Source: an uncultured Prevotella sp.
Lineage (GTDB): Bacteria > Bacteroidota > Bacteroidia > Bacteroidales > Bacteroidaceae
DNA length: 45,379 nucleotides
Direction: 5' to 3'
Assembly: GCA_905234845.1 (NCBI GenBank)
Contig: CAJOIW010000014.1
Coordinates: forward strand, 1-45,379
Shown here in pieces: positions 26,401 to 34,056 of this stretch. Below the pieces are notes generated by a model. It had not been told where the DNA came from. It was given only the letters and a program-made list of their open reading frames with translations, and did no database searches. A program made the position numbers and the translations under genes. Position 1 is the stretch's first letter. Every line of letters starts with the position of its first letter.

Positions 26401-26723
26401 AAACATTGCCTCAGCGTTGTGCCGTCGATACGGAACCATTCCGTGTGGTCGTTTCGCTCAATGCCCTTATATTCTGTCAGGTAGTCGTGGAAGTCGTAGT
26501 CACGGAAGTAGGTGCAGTCGTCACGATACATGGCGATGTCCTTCCACTGCAGTTCAAACCGCACGTCGGCGGTATGTGTCTGCTGCTTGATGCGCTTGCT
26601 GACACCCTGCTCCGTGTCGCCAATCTTCAGCCACCCGTTGTGACGGGCTATCTCGGGCGTGCTGTAGGCATACATCATCCTGACGAAAGTGTTGAAGCTA
26701 TGTATTCTGGTTGCGTCCATCAT
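23403..26723 (-). CDS. Restriction protein: GIY-YIG-like nuclease, helicase, partial methylase
   Basis: A 1106-residue multidomain protein. N terminus (about 15-85): GIY-YIG/T5orf172-type nuclease (MYAYSTPEI, GWLKIGDTE). Residues about 125-560: superfamily 2 helicase with Walker A KPRFGKT (156-162), DESH box (275-278), SGTPFKA (from 302) and GQLTTGVTIPEW. Residues about 740-890 form a long charged coiled coil. The C-terminal 130 residues resemble the start of an N6-adenine methylase (FTPKWVVKKMVDLL, then ADLYMKSGLYIT in place of the SAM motif), but the protein ends before any NPPY motif. Together with the methyltransferase at 27480-29378 it forms a restriction-modification pair; this subunit is the probable translocating nuclease. 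Confidence 0.82.
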   Translation of the reverse strand: MMDATRIHSFNTFVRMMYAYSTPEIARHNGWLKIGDTEQGVSKRIKQQTHTADVRFELQWKDIAMYRDDCTYFRDYDFHDYLTEYKGIERNDHTEWFRIDGTTLRQCFEEFASRDYPQKGLHYSYKLRKEQQEAVEMTRAYLEKNGGEGKFLWNAKPRFGKTLTTYDLIRQLKAKNVLIVTNRPSIANSWYDDFEKFMAGQTGYRFVSDNESLRGRAGVMTRDMFLKWIQNRDENFEGQICFESLQGLKGSVFFGGNYNKLEWIKNLCWDLLIVDESHEGVDTMRTDRAFNNIQRRFTLYLSGTPFKAIASGEFGDHEIFNWSYTDEQEAKENWDSNDHNPYQDMPRLNLFTYRMSDIVREKVRQGMEIDEEGTIDYAFDLNEFFKTKEDGTFEHEPQVRKFLRALTTQEKFPFATDELRKEMAHTFWLLNRVDSAKALARLLREEGNGFEDYEVVVAAGDGRIDDNAETIKAYNKVKEAIKTHDRTITLSVGQLTTGVTIPEWSGVLMLSNMQSAQLYMQAAFRAQNPYEYSEGGKIVRKDNAYVFDFDPARTLMLYDEFANNLKRSTAEGNGTTEERQQNIRQLMNFFPVIAEDEEGRMTQIDERQVLSIPRKIKCEEVVRRGFMSNLLFRNIANIFSAPAIVGEILKKMDKAQEERGRNSKTTLDDAGNVSVDKGGNVTIPTELIVGQEQQIFGEKLYQTFEEIRDDSERTMARESADNVLTAIDRVAGNLKTAIEQNVIKAASEEYGLKQAQTKRLIRESQKELETKIEKIKGDFDQQRKIAEVKRAELLKQTQTEQEWSNVQQAFRQEMEQAMKDVNDAMKKTIDDTANNTPREVIERIEKDKEERKKDNVEEEVRAHLRGFSRTIPSFIMAYDDGRLSLDNFDKNIEDDVFKEVTSITIDEFRFLRDGGDYVNATTGKTEHFDGHLFDEVVFDDAIAEFRKKRQELANYFDESQTEDIFDSIPPQKTNQIFTPKWVVKKMVDLLEEENPHIFEDPKKTFADLYMKSGLYITEIVRRLYNNAEMCRQIPDGRERILHILGHQVYGFAPTRIIYLIATRYILGFDPSLQPEQSNFRQVDTVPYAKEGRMEELIEQTFGSAGR

Positions 26724-26763
26724 TTTTTTATTCGTTATTTTTTGCTATTTCAGAAATTGTTCT

Positions 26764-26771
26764 TAATTTTG
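26764..26771 (+). promoter_or_regulatory. Promoter of the VapBC-like pair (-7 box)
   Basis: TAATTTTG, 28 nt before the antitoxin start; divergent from the helicase gene, for which I see no clear promoter in this gap. Confidence 0.5.
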
Positions 26772-26799
26772 CAGCGGTAATCAATTTAATAATTGGCTT

Positions 26800-27060
26800 A
26801 TGACAACATTTGCATTGAATAATCTTTGGACTTATCTGCAGGGGCTTTCGCTCTCGCAGAGCGATCGCGAGTGGCTGGCCAACAAGCTGATTATGCCGGC
26901 TGATAATAAGGCCGACACCCTTACACCAGAGGAGCGAAAGGCTCGTTTTCTTAAATTGGAAGGGATATGGTCTGAGACGGAAGAGGGAGAAGCGTATTAT
27001 CAGATGATGAAACACCGTAACGACAATATGCCCATCAGAGAGATTAATCTTGATGATTAA
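26800..27060 (+). CDS. Antitoxin of a VapBC-like pair
   Basis: An 86-residue protein directly 6 nt upstream of a PIN toxin gene. The N-terminal part (LWTYLQGLSLSQSDREWLAN) is helical and the C terminus is acidic and flexible (HRNDNMPIREINLDD), the usual layout of a DNA-binding and toxin-wrapping antitoxin. The family is not one I can name; the call rests on size, order and partner. It lies on the plus strand between two minus-strand restriction-modification genes. Confidence 0.75.
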   Translation: MTTFALNNLWTYLQGLSLSQSDREWLANKLIMPADNKADTLTPEERKARFLKLEGIWSETEEGEAYYQMMKHRNDNMPIREINLDD

Positions 27061-27066
27061 ACGATT

Positions 27067-27471
27067 ATGGTAGGATACATTCTTGACACCGACACTTGGA
27101 TTGAGTACTTCCACCATCGTAGCGGAATTGGCGCACATATTGCAAAAATATCTCCAGAATACATTTATGCCTCTGAGGTAAGCATTGCAGAACTCACATA
27201 CGGAGCGTTGCATAGTGGCAATGTGGAGAAACACATGAGGGAGACACAAGAGATAGAGGATTCTTTCAAAGTATTGCCTATTGTAAAAAACTGGATAGCA
27301 GACTATGCAGAGATTCGACATAGTCTTGCCTGCCAAGGACTTATTGTTGGCAATTTCGACATTATCATTGGTGTTACAGCCCGTCGATTTGGCCTGACCG
27401 TTGTCACACATAACACCAAGCATTTTAGTAAAATGCCAGGCATCCAATGTGTGGACTGGGTTAATCAGTAG
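27067..27471 (+). CDS. vapC: VapC-like PIN-domain ribonuclease toxin
   Basis: A 134-residue PIN-domain protein. The metal-binding acidic residues are in place: D7 (YILDTDTW), E42 (SIAELTYG), D98 (GNFDIIIG), plus the THNTKHF motif (114-120) near the C terminus. VapC toxins cut specific tRNAs or rRNA to halt growth when the antitoxin is lost. The gene ends 9 nt before the convergent methyltransferase stop. With the preceding gene it forms an addiction module wedged into the restriction-modification locus. Confidence 0.88.
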   Translation: MVGYILDTDTWIEYFHHRSGIGAHIAKISPEYIYASEVSIAELTYGALHSGNVEKHMRETQEIEDSFKVLPIVKNWIADYAEIRHSLACQGLIVGNFDIIIGVTARRFGLTVVTHNTKHFSKMPGIQCVDWVNQ

Positions 27472-27479
27472 TCCGTACG

Positions 27480-29378
27480 TCATGCCATCTCCTTTACTTT
27501 CGTTCGAATAAAATTACGTTCCTGTTCGTCTAAGCCGTATTTGTCGAACAGCTGTTCGTCTATCTCTGCAACAGATTTGCTCCAGTCAATGTCGGAGGAG
27601 GGGGTGAAGTTTTGTAGGGGGACGTAAGCCCACTTTTGTGGGGTTATGTCTTGTGTCGTTTTGAGAACATTTAATAGCGTCCTTGCAAATTTAGAACAAA
27701 CATAGAGCTTGCAATTTTCAGCTTGAGTTCTATCATTAAAACTGCCTATACTTATAAAGGTTTCTGTATTGCCAACAGTTTTATCTCCTATAACTGGAAC
27801 TGTAATTGCTTCACCAAAAACACCTGTACCACTGGCTTTTGGAAGAAATAATTTGTAACTATCCAAATTTGATACTTGCTTGATATAATCACGTCTTACA
27901 TACATTACAGCTCTATCGTTTTCCGTCCTTCCGTAAATACCAATATACTCTTTACCATCTGTTGGTTTGGTACAATGGAATATTTGGGGTAATCTTTCAA
28001 ATATGTTTGTTGAGACATCATAAGCATGACCCTTACTTAACTGAGATTCTGCTTCTGGATGTTCTCTATGCATTACATTAGTAAACCTATATGCTGTTCG
28101 TGACACAACGATTGAAGCCATACTACTAAAGCCTTCTTTGTTTTTAACTTTATGTATAATGGTGTTGAGTTCTGCGTATTTGGTGAATATTTCAATTGGA
28201 CCAAAGTCCTTCTTTGTGTTGCGGTACGTACATACAATTCCAGCCTTGATGTCCTGATTGGGGAATACTTCTTTGCAATTCTCCTCATACCAAATAGTTT
28301 TCAAATGAGTATCGTTAAGCATTTTCATATTCCATGAATGTGGTGTTGCGCCAGCATCGAATAGGAATCGAGCAGGATGGATAAGTTCCACAATATCAGA
28401 TAATTTATACGCTTCATCTATAAAATAATGATATACAGGAGGCTGCATAGTCTTCTGGTCTCCAACACTTTCCTCCTGATACGGTGGATTCCCAATAATC
28501 ACATCGAACTTCATAATATCTTGGTTTTTAGTTTGTCGTTTCTTGATGTCGTTAACTTTAATGGTCTTGCCTGTCTGCCAGTTTCTAATTTTGCAAAGCG
28601 GGGCGGGAGGTTCGGCAGGGGCTTCGTCGAAGAGAGAAAGTTGCACCTGCGGTGCCACCTCAGTTTTTTCTCGCGGTATGCGGTAGGTGAGCCCGTCCAT
28701 CTGCCAGAGGTTCCACGCAATGATTTCGGCAAACTCTTGTAGCAGCGGTGTGTCGGGCTTGCAGCCGTATCGGGCTTGGTAGTGGTCGACAAACGTGTAG
28801 AGCAGATTCTCGCGTGCCAGGAGCAGGCTGTCGCCCTGCCACTCATAGCCGTAGGTGGTCTGGAAAGCCAGTCGTACCTGTGCCATCCAGTCCTCATCGC
28901 CAAGTTTTTGTTTGTTTATCATGCGAAGCTTTCGGTCGAGCACTCCTATGCGCTTGCCGATGGCGATAGGGTCGCCTGTAGTGGCATCGTAACGGGAAAC
29001 AAGGAAAGGCGCTTCGCCGCAAGTAAGCTCTAAGCAGCGTGTACAGATGTCGATGTCCACATAGTCTACCATCTTCTTCACCACCCACGTAGGCGTAAAC
29101 ACCTCCGCCATATCCTTGACTCGGCCCGTCTGGCTCTCCTTCGATTTGAGCACACGCGGTCGGATGACCATACCCCGATTGCCCGTAATCAGTTCCGGAA
29201 GTATCTGGGCACGGTAATCATACATCGTTCCAAGCGCCTCATAGTCGTGAGTGGCCCAGACGATGTTTCGTCCTGTGGTATGGTCGCGCAGTAGTGTTTT
29301 TAACACTTCGGGCGACAAATCCAACAGATCGTTCTCCCTGACATCTATACAGGAAGGGTCAGTCTTTTTGTCTGACAT
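27480..29378 (-). CDS. Eco57I-type N6-adenine DNA methyltransferase
   Basis: A 632-residue class I DNA methyltransferase. Motif X-like VFTPTWVVKKMVDYVD (about 93-108), SAM motif I LELTCGEAPFL (116-126) and catalytic NPPY (297-300, DVIIGNPPYQEE) are intact, so it should methylate adenine. The C-terminal half (from about 300) is the target-recognition region; its DNA (about 27660-28540) is much more AT-rich than the first half. Start 29378 (MSDKKTDPS) is preferred to an in-frame GTG at 29408 that lies inside a hairpin. It has its own promoter and a 260-nt structured leader. It pairs with the helicase-nuclease at 23403-26723. Confidence 0.85.
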   Translation of the reverse strand: MSDKKTDPSCIDVRENDLLDLSPEVLKTLLRDHTTGRNIVWATHDYEALGTMYDYRAQILPELITGNRGMVIRPRVLKSKESQTGRVKDMAEVFTPTWVVKKMVDYVDIDICTRCLELTCGEAPFLVSRYDATTGDPIAIGKRIGVLDRKLRMINKQKLGDEDWMAQVRLAFQTTYGYEWQGDSLLLARENLLYTFVDHYQARYGCKPDTPLLQEFAEIIAWNLWQMDGLTYRIPREKTEVAPQVQLSLFDEAPAEPPAPLCKIRNWQTGKTIKVNDIKKRQTKNQDIMKFDVIIGNPPYQEESVGDQKTMQPPVYHYFIDEAYKLSDIVELIHPARFLFDAGATPHSWNMKMLNDTHLKTIWYEENCKEVFPNQDIKAGIVCTYRNTKKDFGPIEIFTKYAELNTIIHKVKNKEGFSSMASIVVSRTAYRFTNVMHREHPEAESQLSKGHAYDVSTNIFERLPQIFHCTKPTDGKEYIGIYGRTENDRAVMYVRRDYIKQVSNLDSYKLFLPKASGTGVFGEAITVPVIGDKTVGNTETFISIGSFNDRTQAENCKLYVCSKFARTLLNVLKTTQDITPQKWAYVPLQNFTPSSDIDWSKSVAEIDEQLFDKYGLDEQERNFIRTKVKEMA

Positions 29379-29641
29379 TCTTGCGCTTATAGCTTTAGGC
29401 AAAAGCACTTATCGGATTCTTTGGGCTTCTATACGACGAGACCCCTATGCACGAAAGAAGCGTGGTCCGCTCCTTATCGAACATAGAGGCTCTCGCATAG
29501 CCCAACCGAAAGATAAGTGACGTCCACGCCATAAGCGCGGACAACCACAATTATCATTATTTCGGTTTAGATTAAGAAATTTGCGAGATTTCTATGTTCT
29601 CCTAATAACTGCTATTGTCGTTACAGTTTAACCCACAATGT
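29379..29641 (-). promoter_or_regulatory. Structured 5' leader of the methyltransferase gene
   Basis: On the minus strand a TACCTTTG promoter (29648-29655) precedes about 260 nt of leader. The part nearest the gene folds into one long interrupted hairpin (29407-29518): ACTTATC/GATAAGT at the base, then TTGGGC/GCCCAA, CGAG/CTCG and CTATG/CATAG, with a small CACG/CGTG hairpin near the apex. A second hairpin, GTCCGCGC/GCGTGGAC (29522-29542), lies just upstream in the transcript and resembles the inner hairpin of the two structured leaders at 8709 and 15523. The hairpin base reaches to 29 nt before the start codon, so it could control methyltransferase expression. Confidence 0.55.
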
Positions 29642-29647
29642 TGAATG

Positions 29648-29655
29648 CAAAGGTA
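29648..29655 (-). promoter_or_regulatory. Promoter of the methyltransferase gene (-7 box)
   Basis: TACCTTTG on the minus strand, about 270 nt before the start codon. Confidence 0.6.
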
Positions 29656-29918
29656 CGATTAAGTGGTGAGAATACAAAATAAAAACTCTTTTTTTATTTT
29701 TCTCGACCGAATAACCAGATTAAAAGGTATGCTATCCGCGTTGCACTTTTACTACCCAATAGACTTTATAATTAACGATTATTTGCAAAAGCTGGAGGTT
29801 GAAATGTTAATTTCAATCTCCTTTCTTTTTGTGATTTTGTGCAAGGGAATGGGTGGTTTTTTGTGTTTTTTCCTCTCTATTGTCTCCTTTTTACCCCTCT
29901 TTTTTGGCTCTTTGTTTG

Positions 29919-30029
29919 CCAAACATATATGTTTCGGGTGGTGAAACGTGGTCTTTCACACTCCGAAAGACCGTCTTTTGGCGGGTGAAAGCTTAGCTCT
30001 CGGAAGCGAAAGATATGTCTTTCGGAAGT
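29919..30029 (-). repeat. Dispersed intergenic repeat, copy C
   Basis: Minus-strand copy of the repeat at 411-521. Homology with copy B continues beyond it to about 30135 (TTTTTCTGATAATTTCATCG on the plus strand), so both preserve a longer unit. Open frames here are repeat-derived. Confidence 0.8.
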
Positions 30030-30368
30030 GAAGAGTGAAGAATGGAAAATGAAGAGTTGGCTAACGTTTTGAGGATCAGCGGGATAACAATCCGCACAAA
30101 AAGAGTCCGTTTTTCTGATAATTTCATCGCTAATGCTGGAAAAATCGAGAAACGGGTTTTTAAATGGTTAAAATTGAGCGAAGAATGTGTGAAAGAATCT
30201 AAAATTGTTTCGATGTCAGGCATGAAGGTGGAAGCTTGTCATTTAAATGAAGAATTGAAGATTGAATGAACGTGAAAAACTAAAGTTTTTGGGGGAAAGA
30301 TGCATGTCCGAAAGAAATGAAAGAACGAATAGCATATTTGAAAAAAATATTGGTGTCCGGTAAAAATC

Positions 30369-30549
30369 GGCCTGCAAGGCCAACTACCCATAGCCCAGGG
30401 CAACGCCCTGGGTGAATGTTGCACGCAAATTGCGCCCTGAGAGGGCAAAAGCATTTACTCTCAATGCTTTTGCCCTCTCAGGGCGAATGTCATATGTTCG
30501 CCTTACCCAGAGCGGTGCTCTGGGCTGGGTGGAATTGGCCTTGCAGGCC
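30369..30549. repeat. Large nested palindromic element
   Basis: Three concentric inverted repeats: GGCCTGCAAGGCCAA (30369-30383) with TTGGCCTTGCAGGCC (30535-30549); arms with GCCCAGGGC-type and CTCTGGGC-type sequence inside; and a near-perfect central hairpin (30432-30454 with 30463-30485, GCGCCCTGAGAGGGCAAAAG). Each arm also has its own hairpin. The layout resembles REP/BIME-type elements mobilised by separate TnpA-REP transposases; no such transposase is in the window. Confidence 0.85.
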
Positions 30550-30788
30550 GTTTTTTGCAAGCTACAACCCCGAACTCTTCTTAACCTCCCAAGGGGGGGG
30601 AACCGTAAAATGAAAACATGAAGTATCACAAATTATTCACGAACCAACGGTCGCTGCCTACGGGGAAAAGCAATTATTCATAAATTATAATTCATGGTCA
30701 ATTTATGGTCAATTTATGGAAATTTGTGTTAAGATGGAAATCAACCGTTTACGGTTATCGGTTTATGGTTGATAGGTTTTTGTAAACA

Positions 30789-30815
30789 TTGGCCTTCCAG
30801 GCCGTTTTTTGCAAG
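30789..30815. repeat. Partial copy of the nested palindrome end
   Basis: Matches 30535-30561 (TTGGCC..., CAGGCC, GTTTTTTGCAAG) with one difference. It contains only the terminal arm. Confidence 0.75.
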
Positions 30816-30959
30816 TCCCGTTTTTCTGAGTCAGAGATAATCCCTTTGTCTATAGGACATCCGGGTTAACAAGTTTAAATTTTAGCGAGCACCAATATTT
30901 TCTAATAGGATAGTCCATAGCATTGTCTATCTTTTTGTGAAAAAAGCCAAATATACTTA

Positions 30960-30995
30960 AAAGATAGAGTCTGACAATCTCTATCTTTTTTTATT
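30960..30995 (+). terminator. Hairpin with U-tract upstream of dapB
   Basis: AAAGATAGAG (30960-30969) pairs with CTCTATCTTT (30979-30988), followed by a T-rich run. It lies before the dapB promoter, so it would end any transcript entering from the non-coding region. Confidence 0.65.
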
Positions 30996-31009
30996 TTATA
31001 AAATATTCG

Positions 31010-31017
31010 TACCTTTG
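31010..31017 (+). promoter_or_regulatory. Promoter of dapB (-7 box)
   Basis: TACCTTTG, 25 nt before the dapB start. Confidence 0.65.
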
Positions 31018-31042
31018 CACTCGTATTAAAGAGATTAGACAG

Positions 31043-31768
31043 ATGAAGATTGCATTGATAGGCTATGGTAAGATGGGCAAGATGATAGAGCAGATTGCCT
31101 TGGATCGTGGTCATGAGATTGTGTCGATTATCGACATCGACAATCAGGAGGACTTCGACAGCGAGGCGTTTGCGCAGGCCGATGTGGCCATCGAGTTCAC
31201 CAATCCCACGGCGGCCTACGACAACTACTTGCGTGCGTTCAAGCACAATGTGAAGGTGGTGTCGGGCTCGACGGGATGGATGAAGGAGCACGGCGAGGAC
31301 GTGCGCGACCTCTGCGAGAACGGAGGGCAGACGCTGTTCTGGGCTTCGAACTTCTCGATAGGCGTAGCCATCTTCTCGGCGGTGAACCGCTATCTGGCCC
31401 GTATCATGAACGATTTTCCGCAGTACGATGTGAGCATGGAGGAGACGCACCATGTGCATAAGCTCGACCATCCTTCGGGCACGGCCATCACGCTGGCTGA
31501 GGAGATTATCGGCGAGATAGACAGGAAAGAGCGGTGGGAAGCGGCCCCCCTTTCGTCCCCCGAGGGGGACACGATAGGTATCACCTCTTTTCGCGAGGGT
31601 GAGGTGCCAGGCATCCACACGATTAAATACGACTCGGAGGCCGACGAAATTGTCATTACCCACAGTGCTCACTCGCGCAAGGGTTTTGCCCTCGGTGCCG
31701 TGCTTGCGGCGGAATATACCAAGGATCATCAGGGTCTGCTGACTATCAGTGATATGTTTAAGTTTTAA
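31043..31768 (+). CDS. dapB: 4-hydroxy-tetrahydrodipicolinate reductase
   Basis: A 241-residue NAD(P)H-dependent reductase of the lysine/diaminopimelate pathway, needed for peptidoglycan cross-links. The Rossmann motif is IALIGYGKMGKMI at the N terminus; the catalytic/substrate motif is EETHHVHKLDHPSGTA (about 133-148), with the conserved His pair and Lys. A short segment (KERWEAAPLSSPEGDT) is encoded by a C- and G-run sequence like the GC-rich repeats, in a loop that varies in this family. It is followed by a 28-nt palindrome and then lepB; in Bacteroidota dapB and lepB are commonly adjacent. Confidence 0.95.
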   Translation: MKIALIGYGKMGKMIEQIALDRGHEIVSIIDIDNQEDFDSEAFAQADVAIEFTNPTAAYDNYLRAFKHNVKVVSGSTGWMKEHGEDVRDLCENGGQTLFWASNFSIGVAIFSAVNRYLARIMNDFPQYDVSMEETHHVHKLDHPSGTAITLAEEIIGEIDRKERWEAAPLSSPEGDTIGITSFREGEVPGIHTIKYDSEADEIVITHSAHSRKGFALGAVLAAEYTKDHQGLLTISDMFKF

Positions 31769-31771
31769 GGG

Positions 31772-31800
31772 GTAGAGACGTCACATTGTGGCGTCTGTAC
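31772..31800. repeat. Palindrome after dapB
   Basis: GTAGAGACGTCACA and TGTGGCGTCTGTAC form an almost perfect inverted repeat with a one-base centre. No U-tract follows. A GC-rich repeat remnant lies just after it (31803-31834). Confidence 0.7.
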
Positions 31801-31901
31801 AACGCCCCCTGCCCCCTCTAAGATTAGGGGGGAGTTAAAGACGAAAGTGAAAAACTAACGATAACTATGAATTATCAATTGTCAATTATCAATTAACGAA
31901 T

Positions 31902-33377
31902 ATGGCAAGAATAAAATACAACATGGGTCATCAAGAACCCGAATCAAGCACCAAAGGCGGTGCCAGGCAATGGACTAAATTCATCATCGTACTCGTGCTC
32001 TACCTGCTGTTCCTCTACTGGGTGAAATCGTGGTGGGGACTGATTGTGGTGCCGTTCATCTACGACGCGTACATCACGAAGAAAATCAAGTGGCAATGGT
32101 GGAAAAACTCTGAAGGCCCCGTCAGGTTTATCATGTCGTGGGTCGACGCGCTGGTGTTCGCCCTCGTGGCCGTCTATTTCATCAACCTGTTCTTCTTCCA
32201 GAACTACGTCATTCCGTCGTCGTCGTTAGAGAAGTCGTTGCTCACGGGCGACTACCTCTTCGTGTCGAAAGTGAGCTACGGCCCGCGCATCCCGCAGACT
32301 CCGCTGACGATGCCGCTCACGCAACACACGCTGCCCGTCTTCGGCATGAAGTCGTATATCGAGTGGCCGCACTGGGACTACCGTCGTGTGAAAGGACTCG
32401 GAAAGGTGGAGCTCAACGATATCGTGGTGTTTAACTACCCGGCTGGCGACACGCTCTGCTCGGCTGAGCAGTGGCAGGCACAGGACTATTACCAGATGGT
32501 CTATTCCTTCGGGCGGCAGCTCTATGAGGGCCAGACCACCGACCCCGCCAACCTCGATAGCCTGAACCGCGATCAGCAGTACGACCTGTTCAAGAAGATA
32601 TATGCGATGGGCAAGAAATACATTGAGAACAACTCGGCAGAGTATGGCTCCATCATGACCCGTCCCACCGACCGCCGCGAGAATTATGTGAAGCGGTGTG
32701 TGGGTCTGCCAGGGCAGACATTGGAGATCAAGAACCACATTGTCTATCTCGACGGCAAGCCCAACAAAGAGCCCGACAATGTGCAGTACAGCTACTACGT
32801 GAAGCTGCGCCAGAACATGCCCGACGAGCTGTTGGAGCAGTGCGGCATCTCGATGGAAGACCTTGCCACGCTTAACCAGCGCGGTTATATGCCGCTCACG
32901 AAGAAAGCCGTGGAGCAGTTGCAGGCACGGAAGGACATCGTGGCCTCGATAACCCCCGTCACCGAAGCCTCCACCGCCGACATCTATCCGCTCAATGGCA
33001 ACATGGGCTGGACACGCGACAACTATGGTCCCATCTGGATTCCGAAGAAGGGCGAGAAGATCGACCTGAACATGGACAATATCGCCATCTATGAGCGACC
33101 CATCCGCACCTATGAGGGCAACGAGCTCGATGTGAAGAACGGACAAATCTATATCAACGGAAAACTCGCCACCGAGTACACGTTCAAGATGGACTACTAC
33201 TGGATGCAGGGCGACAACCGCCACAACTCACTCGACTCGCGCTATTGGGGCTTCGTGCCCGAAGACCATGTCGTAGGCAAGCCCATCTTCATCTGGTGGT
33301 CGAGCGACCCCGACCGCAAAGGCTTCAAGGGTGTGCGCTGGAACCGCCTCTTCCGCATGGTTGACAACATTAAATAG
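31902..33377 (+). CDS. lepB: Signal peptidase I
   Basis: A 491-residue membrane protease that removes signal peptides from exported proteins, of which this window has many. Two membrane segments precede the active site (about 26-52 and 78-98). The nucleophile Ser lies in IPSSSLEKSL (S108 by alignment), the general base Lys in NYVKRCVGLPGQ (about 262), and the C-terminal box GDNRHNSLDSRYWG is intact. The length is much greater than in E. coli but typical for Bacteroidota, which carry an insertion between the two catalytic boxes. It follows dapB; the short leader contains ATTATCAATTGTCAATTATC-type simple repeats. Confidence 0.95.
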   Translation: MARIKYNMGHQEPESSTKGGARQWTKFIIVLVLYLLFLYWVKSWWGLIVVPFIYDAYITKKIKWQWWKNSEGPVRFIMSWVDALVFALVAVYFINLFFFQNYVIPSSSLEKSLLTGDYLFVSKVSYGPRIPQTPLTMPLTQHTLPVFGMKSYIEWPHWDYRRVKGLGKVELNDIVVFNYPAGDTLCSAEQWQAQDYYQMVYSFGRQLYEGQTTDPANLDSLNRDQQYDLFKKIYAMGKKYIENNSAEYGSIMTRPTDRRENYVKRCVGLPGQTLEIKNHIVYLDGKPNKEPDNVQYSYYVKLRQNMPDELLEQCGISMEDLATLNQRGYMPLTKKAVEQLQARKDIVASITPVTEASTADIYPLNGNMGWTRDNYGPIWIPKKGEKIDLNMDNIAIYERPIRTYEGNELDVKNGQIYINGKLATEYTFKMDYYWMQGDNRHNSLDSRYWGFVPEDHVVGKPIFIWWSSDPDRKGFKGVRWNRLFRMVDNIK

Positions 33378-33467
33378 AGTTCATAGTCCATAGTCCATAA
33401 TTCATAGTTTCTTCCAGTGCGCCAGCCAAACTATGAATTATGGGCTATGAATTATAAATAATGGGCT
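33378..33467. repeat. ATAGTCCATAATTCATAG-type repeat cluster
   Basis: Direct and inverted copies of CATAATTCATAG/CTATGAATTATG between lepB and the WbqC gene. The last unit, GGGCTATGAACG, supplies the WbqC start codon. Similar tracts occur at 38226-38264. Confidence 0.7.
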
Positions 33468-34001
33468 ATGAACGATAAGCTTTTTCCCACCACTTACTTT
33501 GGTCCGATCAGTTGGTACAGCCGACTGATGAGGGCAGGCGAATGGAGGATTGACACGGAGGAGCGCTACGTGAAGCAGACCACACGCAACCATTGCCTGA
33601 TAGCTGCCGTGAATGGTGTTCAGAAGCTGACCGTGCCCGTCGTCAAGGCCTCGCTGACGAGCGATGTTCTGCTCAGCGACCACGGGAAATGGCGGTCGGA
33701 GCATTGGAACGCTCTCTGCTCAGCCTATGGCGAAAGTCCATTCTTCGACTATTATGCCGACGACCTCAGACCGTTTTTTGAGCATCGCGACTGGGAGCGA
33801 CTCATCGATTTTAACCAAGCGATTACGGAGAAGATGTTGGAGTTGTTGGGTCCCATACCTCCGAGAAAAGAAGGCGACCATACAGCCTGGCAGCCAAAGC
33901 CCTATTGGCAAGTGTATCAGCAGCGACATGGCTTTTTGCCCGATTTAAGCATCCTCGACCTGCTCTGCTGCATGGGCAACGAAGCTGTCTTTTATTTGTA
34001 A
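33468..34001 (+). CDS. WbqC-family protein
   Basis: A 177-residue member of the WbqC-like family (PF08889): [20 protein letters not shown] near the N terminus, [18 protein letters not shown], then LTVPVV. Some members sit in O-antigen or glycan gene clusters, but the reaction is not established. In Bacteroidota it is commonly found next to lepB, as here. The start codon lies in a simple repeat, so translation signals may have changed recently. Confidence 0.88.
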   Translation: MNDKLFPTTYFGPISWYSRLMRAGEWRIDTEERYVKQTTRNHCLIAAVNGVQKLTVPVVKASLTSDVLLSDHGKWRSEHWNALCSAYGESPFFDYYADDLRPFFEHRDWERLIDFNQAITEKMLELLGPIPPRKEGDHTAWQPKPYWQVYQQRHGFLPDLSILDLLCCMGNEAVFYL

Positions 34002-34051
34002 AAGAAATTCATTACTTTTCTTTTCGCTTAATTGGAAATTTCGTACCTTTG
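34000..34051 (+). promoter_or_regulatory. ruvB promoter block, duplicated at 22435-22486
   Basis: Fifty-two nt almost identical to 22435-22486 (about four differences), ending in TACCTTTG (34044-34051). The box ends 5 nt before the ruvB ATG, so the ruvB message is probably leaderless or nearly so. Confidence 0.7.
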
Positions 34052-34056
34052 CACTC

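Larger units (their letters stand above)
30030..31009. other. Non-coding stretch with repeats before dapB
   Basis: Between the repeat copy and dapB I see no gene supported by start, signal or family. It holds the rest of the B/C repeat unit, a large nested palindrome (30369-30549), a short partial copy of its end (30789-30815) and a hairpin before the dapB promoter. Frames on both strands across the palindrome mirror each other and are artefacts. Confidence 0.6.

Noticed and set aside
29407..29518. Hairpin before the methyltransferase as a MITE
   Set aside because: The ends have only an 8-nt inverted repeat, no target duplication is evident, and no second copy is in the window; a leader structure is the simpler reading.
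30042..30269. Open frame of 75 codons after repeat copy C
   Set aside because: Most of it is repeat flank shared with copy B in the opposite sense; no promoter or family.
30384..30629. Mirror-image open frames on both strands at the nested palindrome
   Set aside because: The two strands encode similar peptides because the DNA is palindromic; no start, signal or family supports translation.
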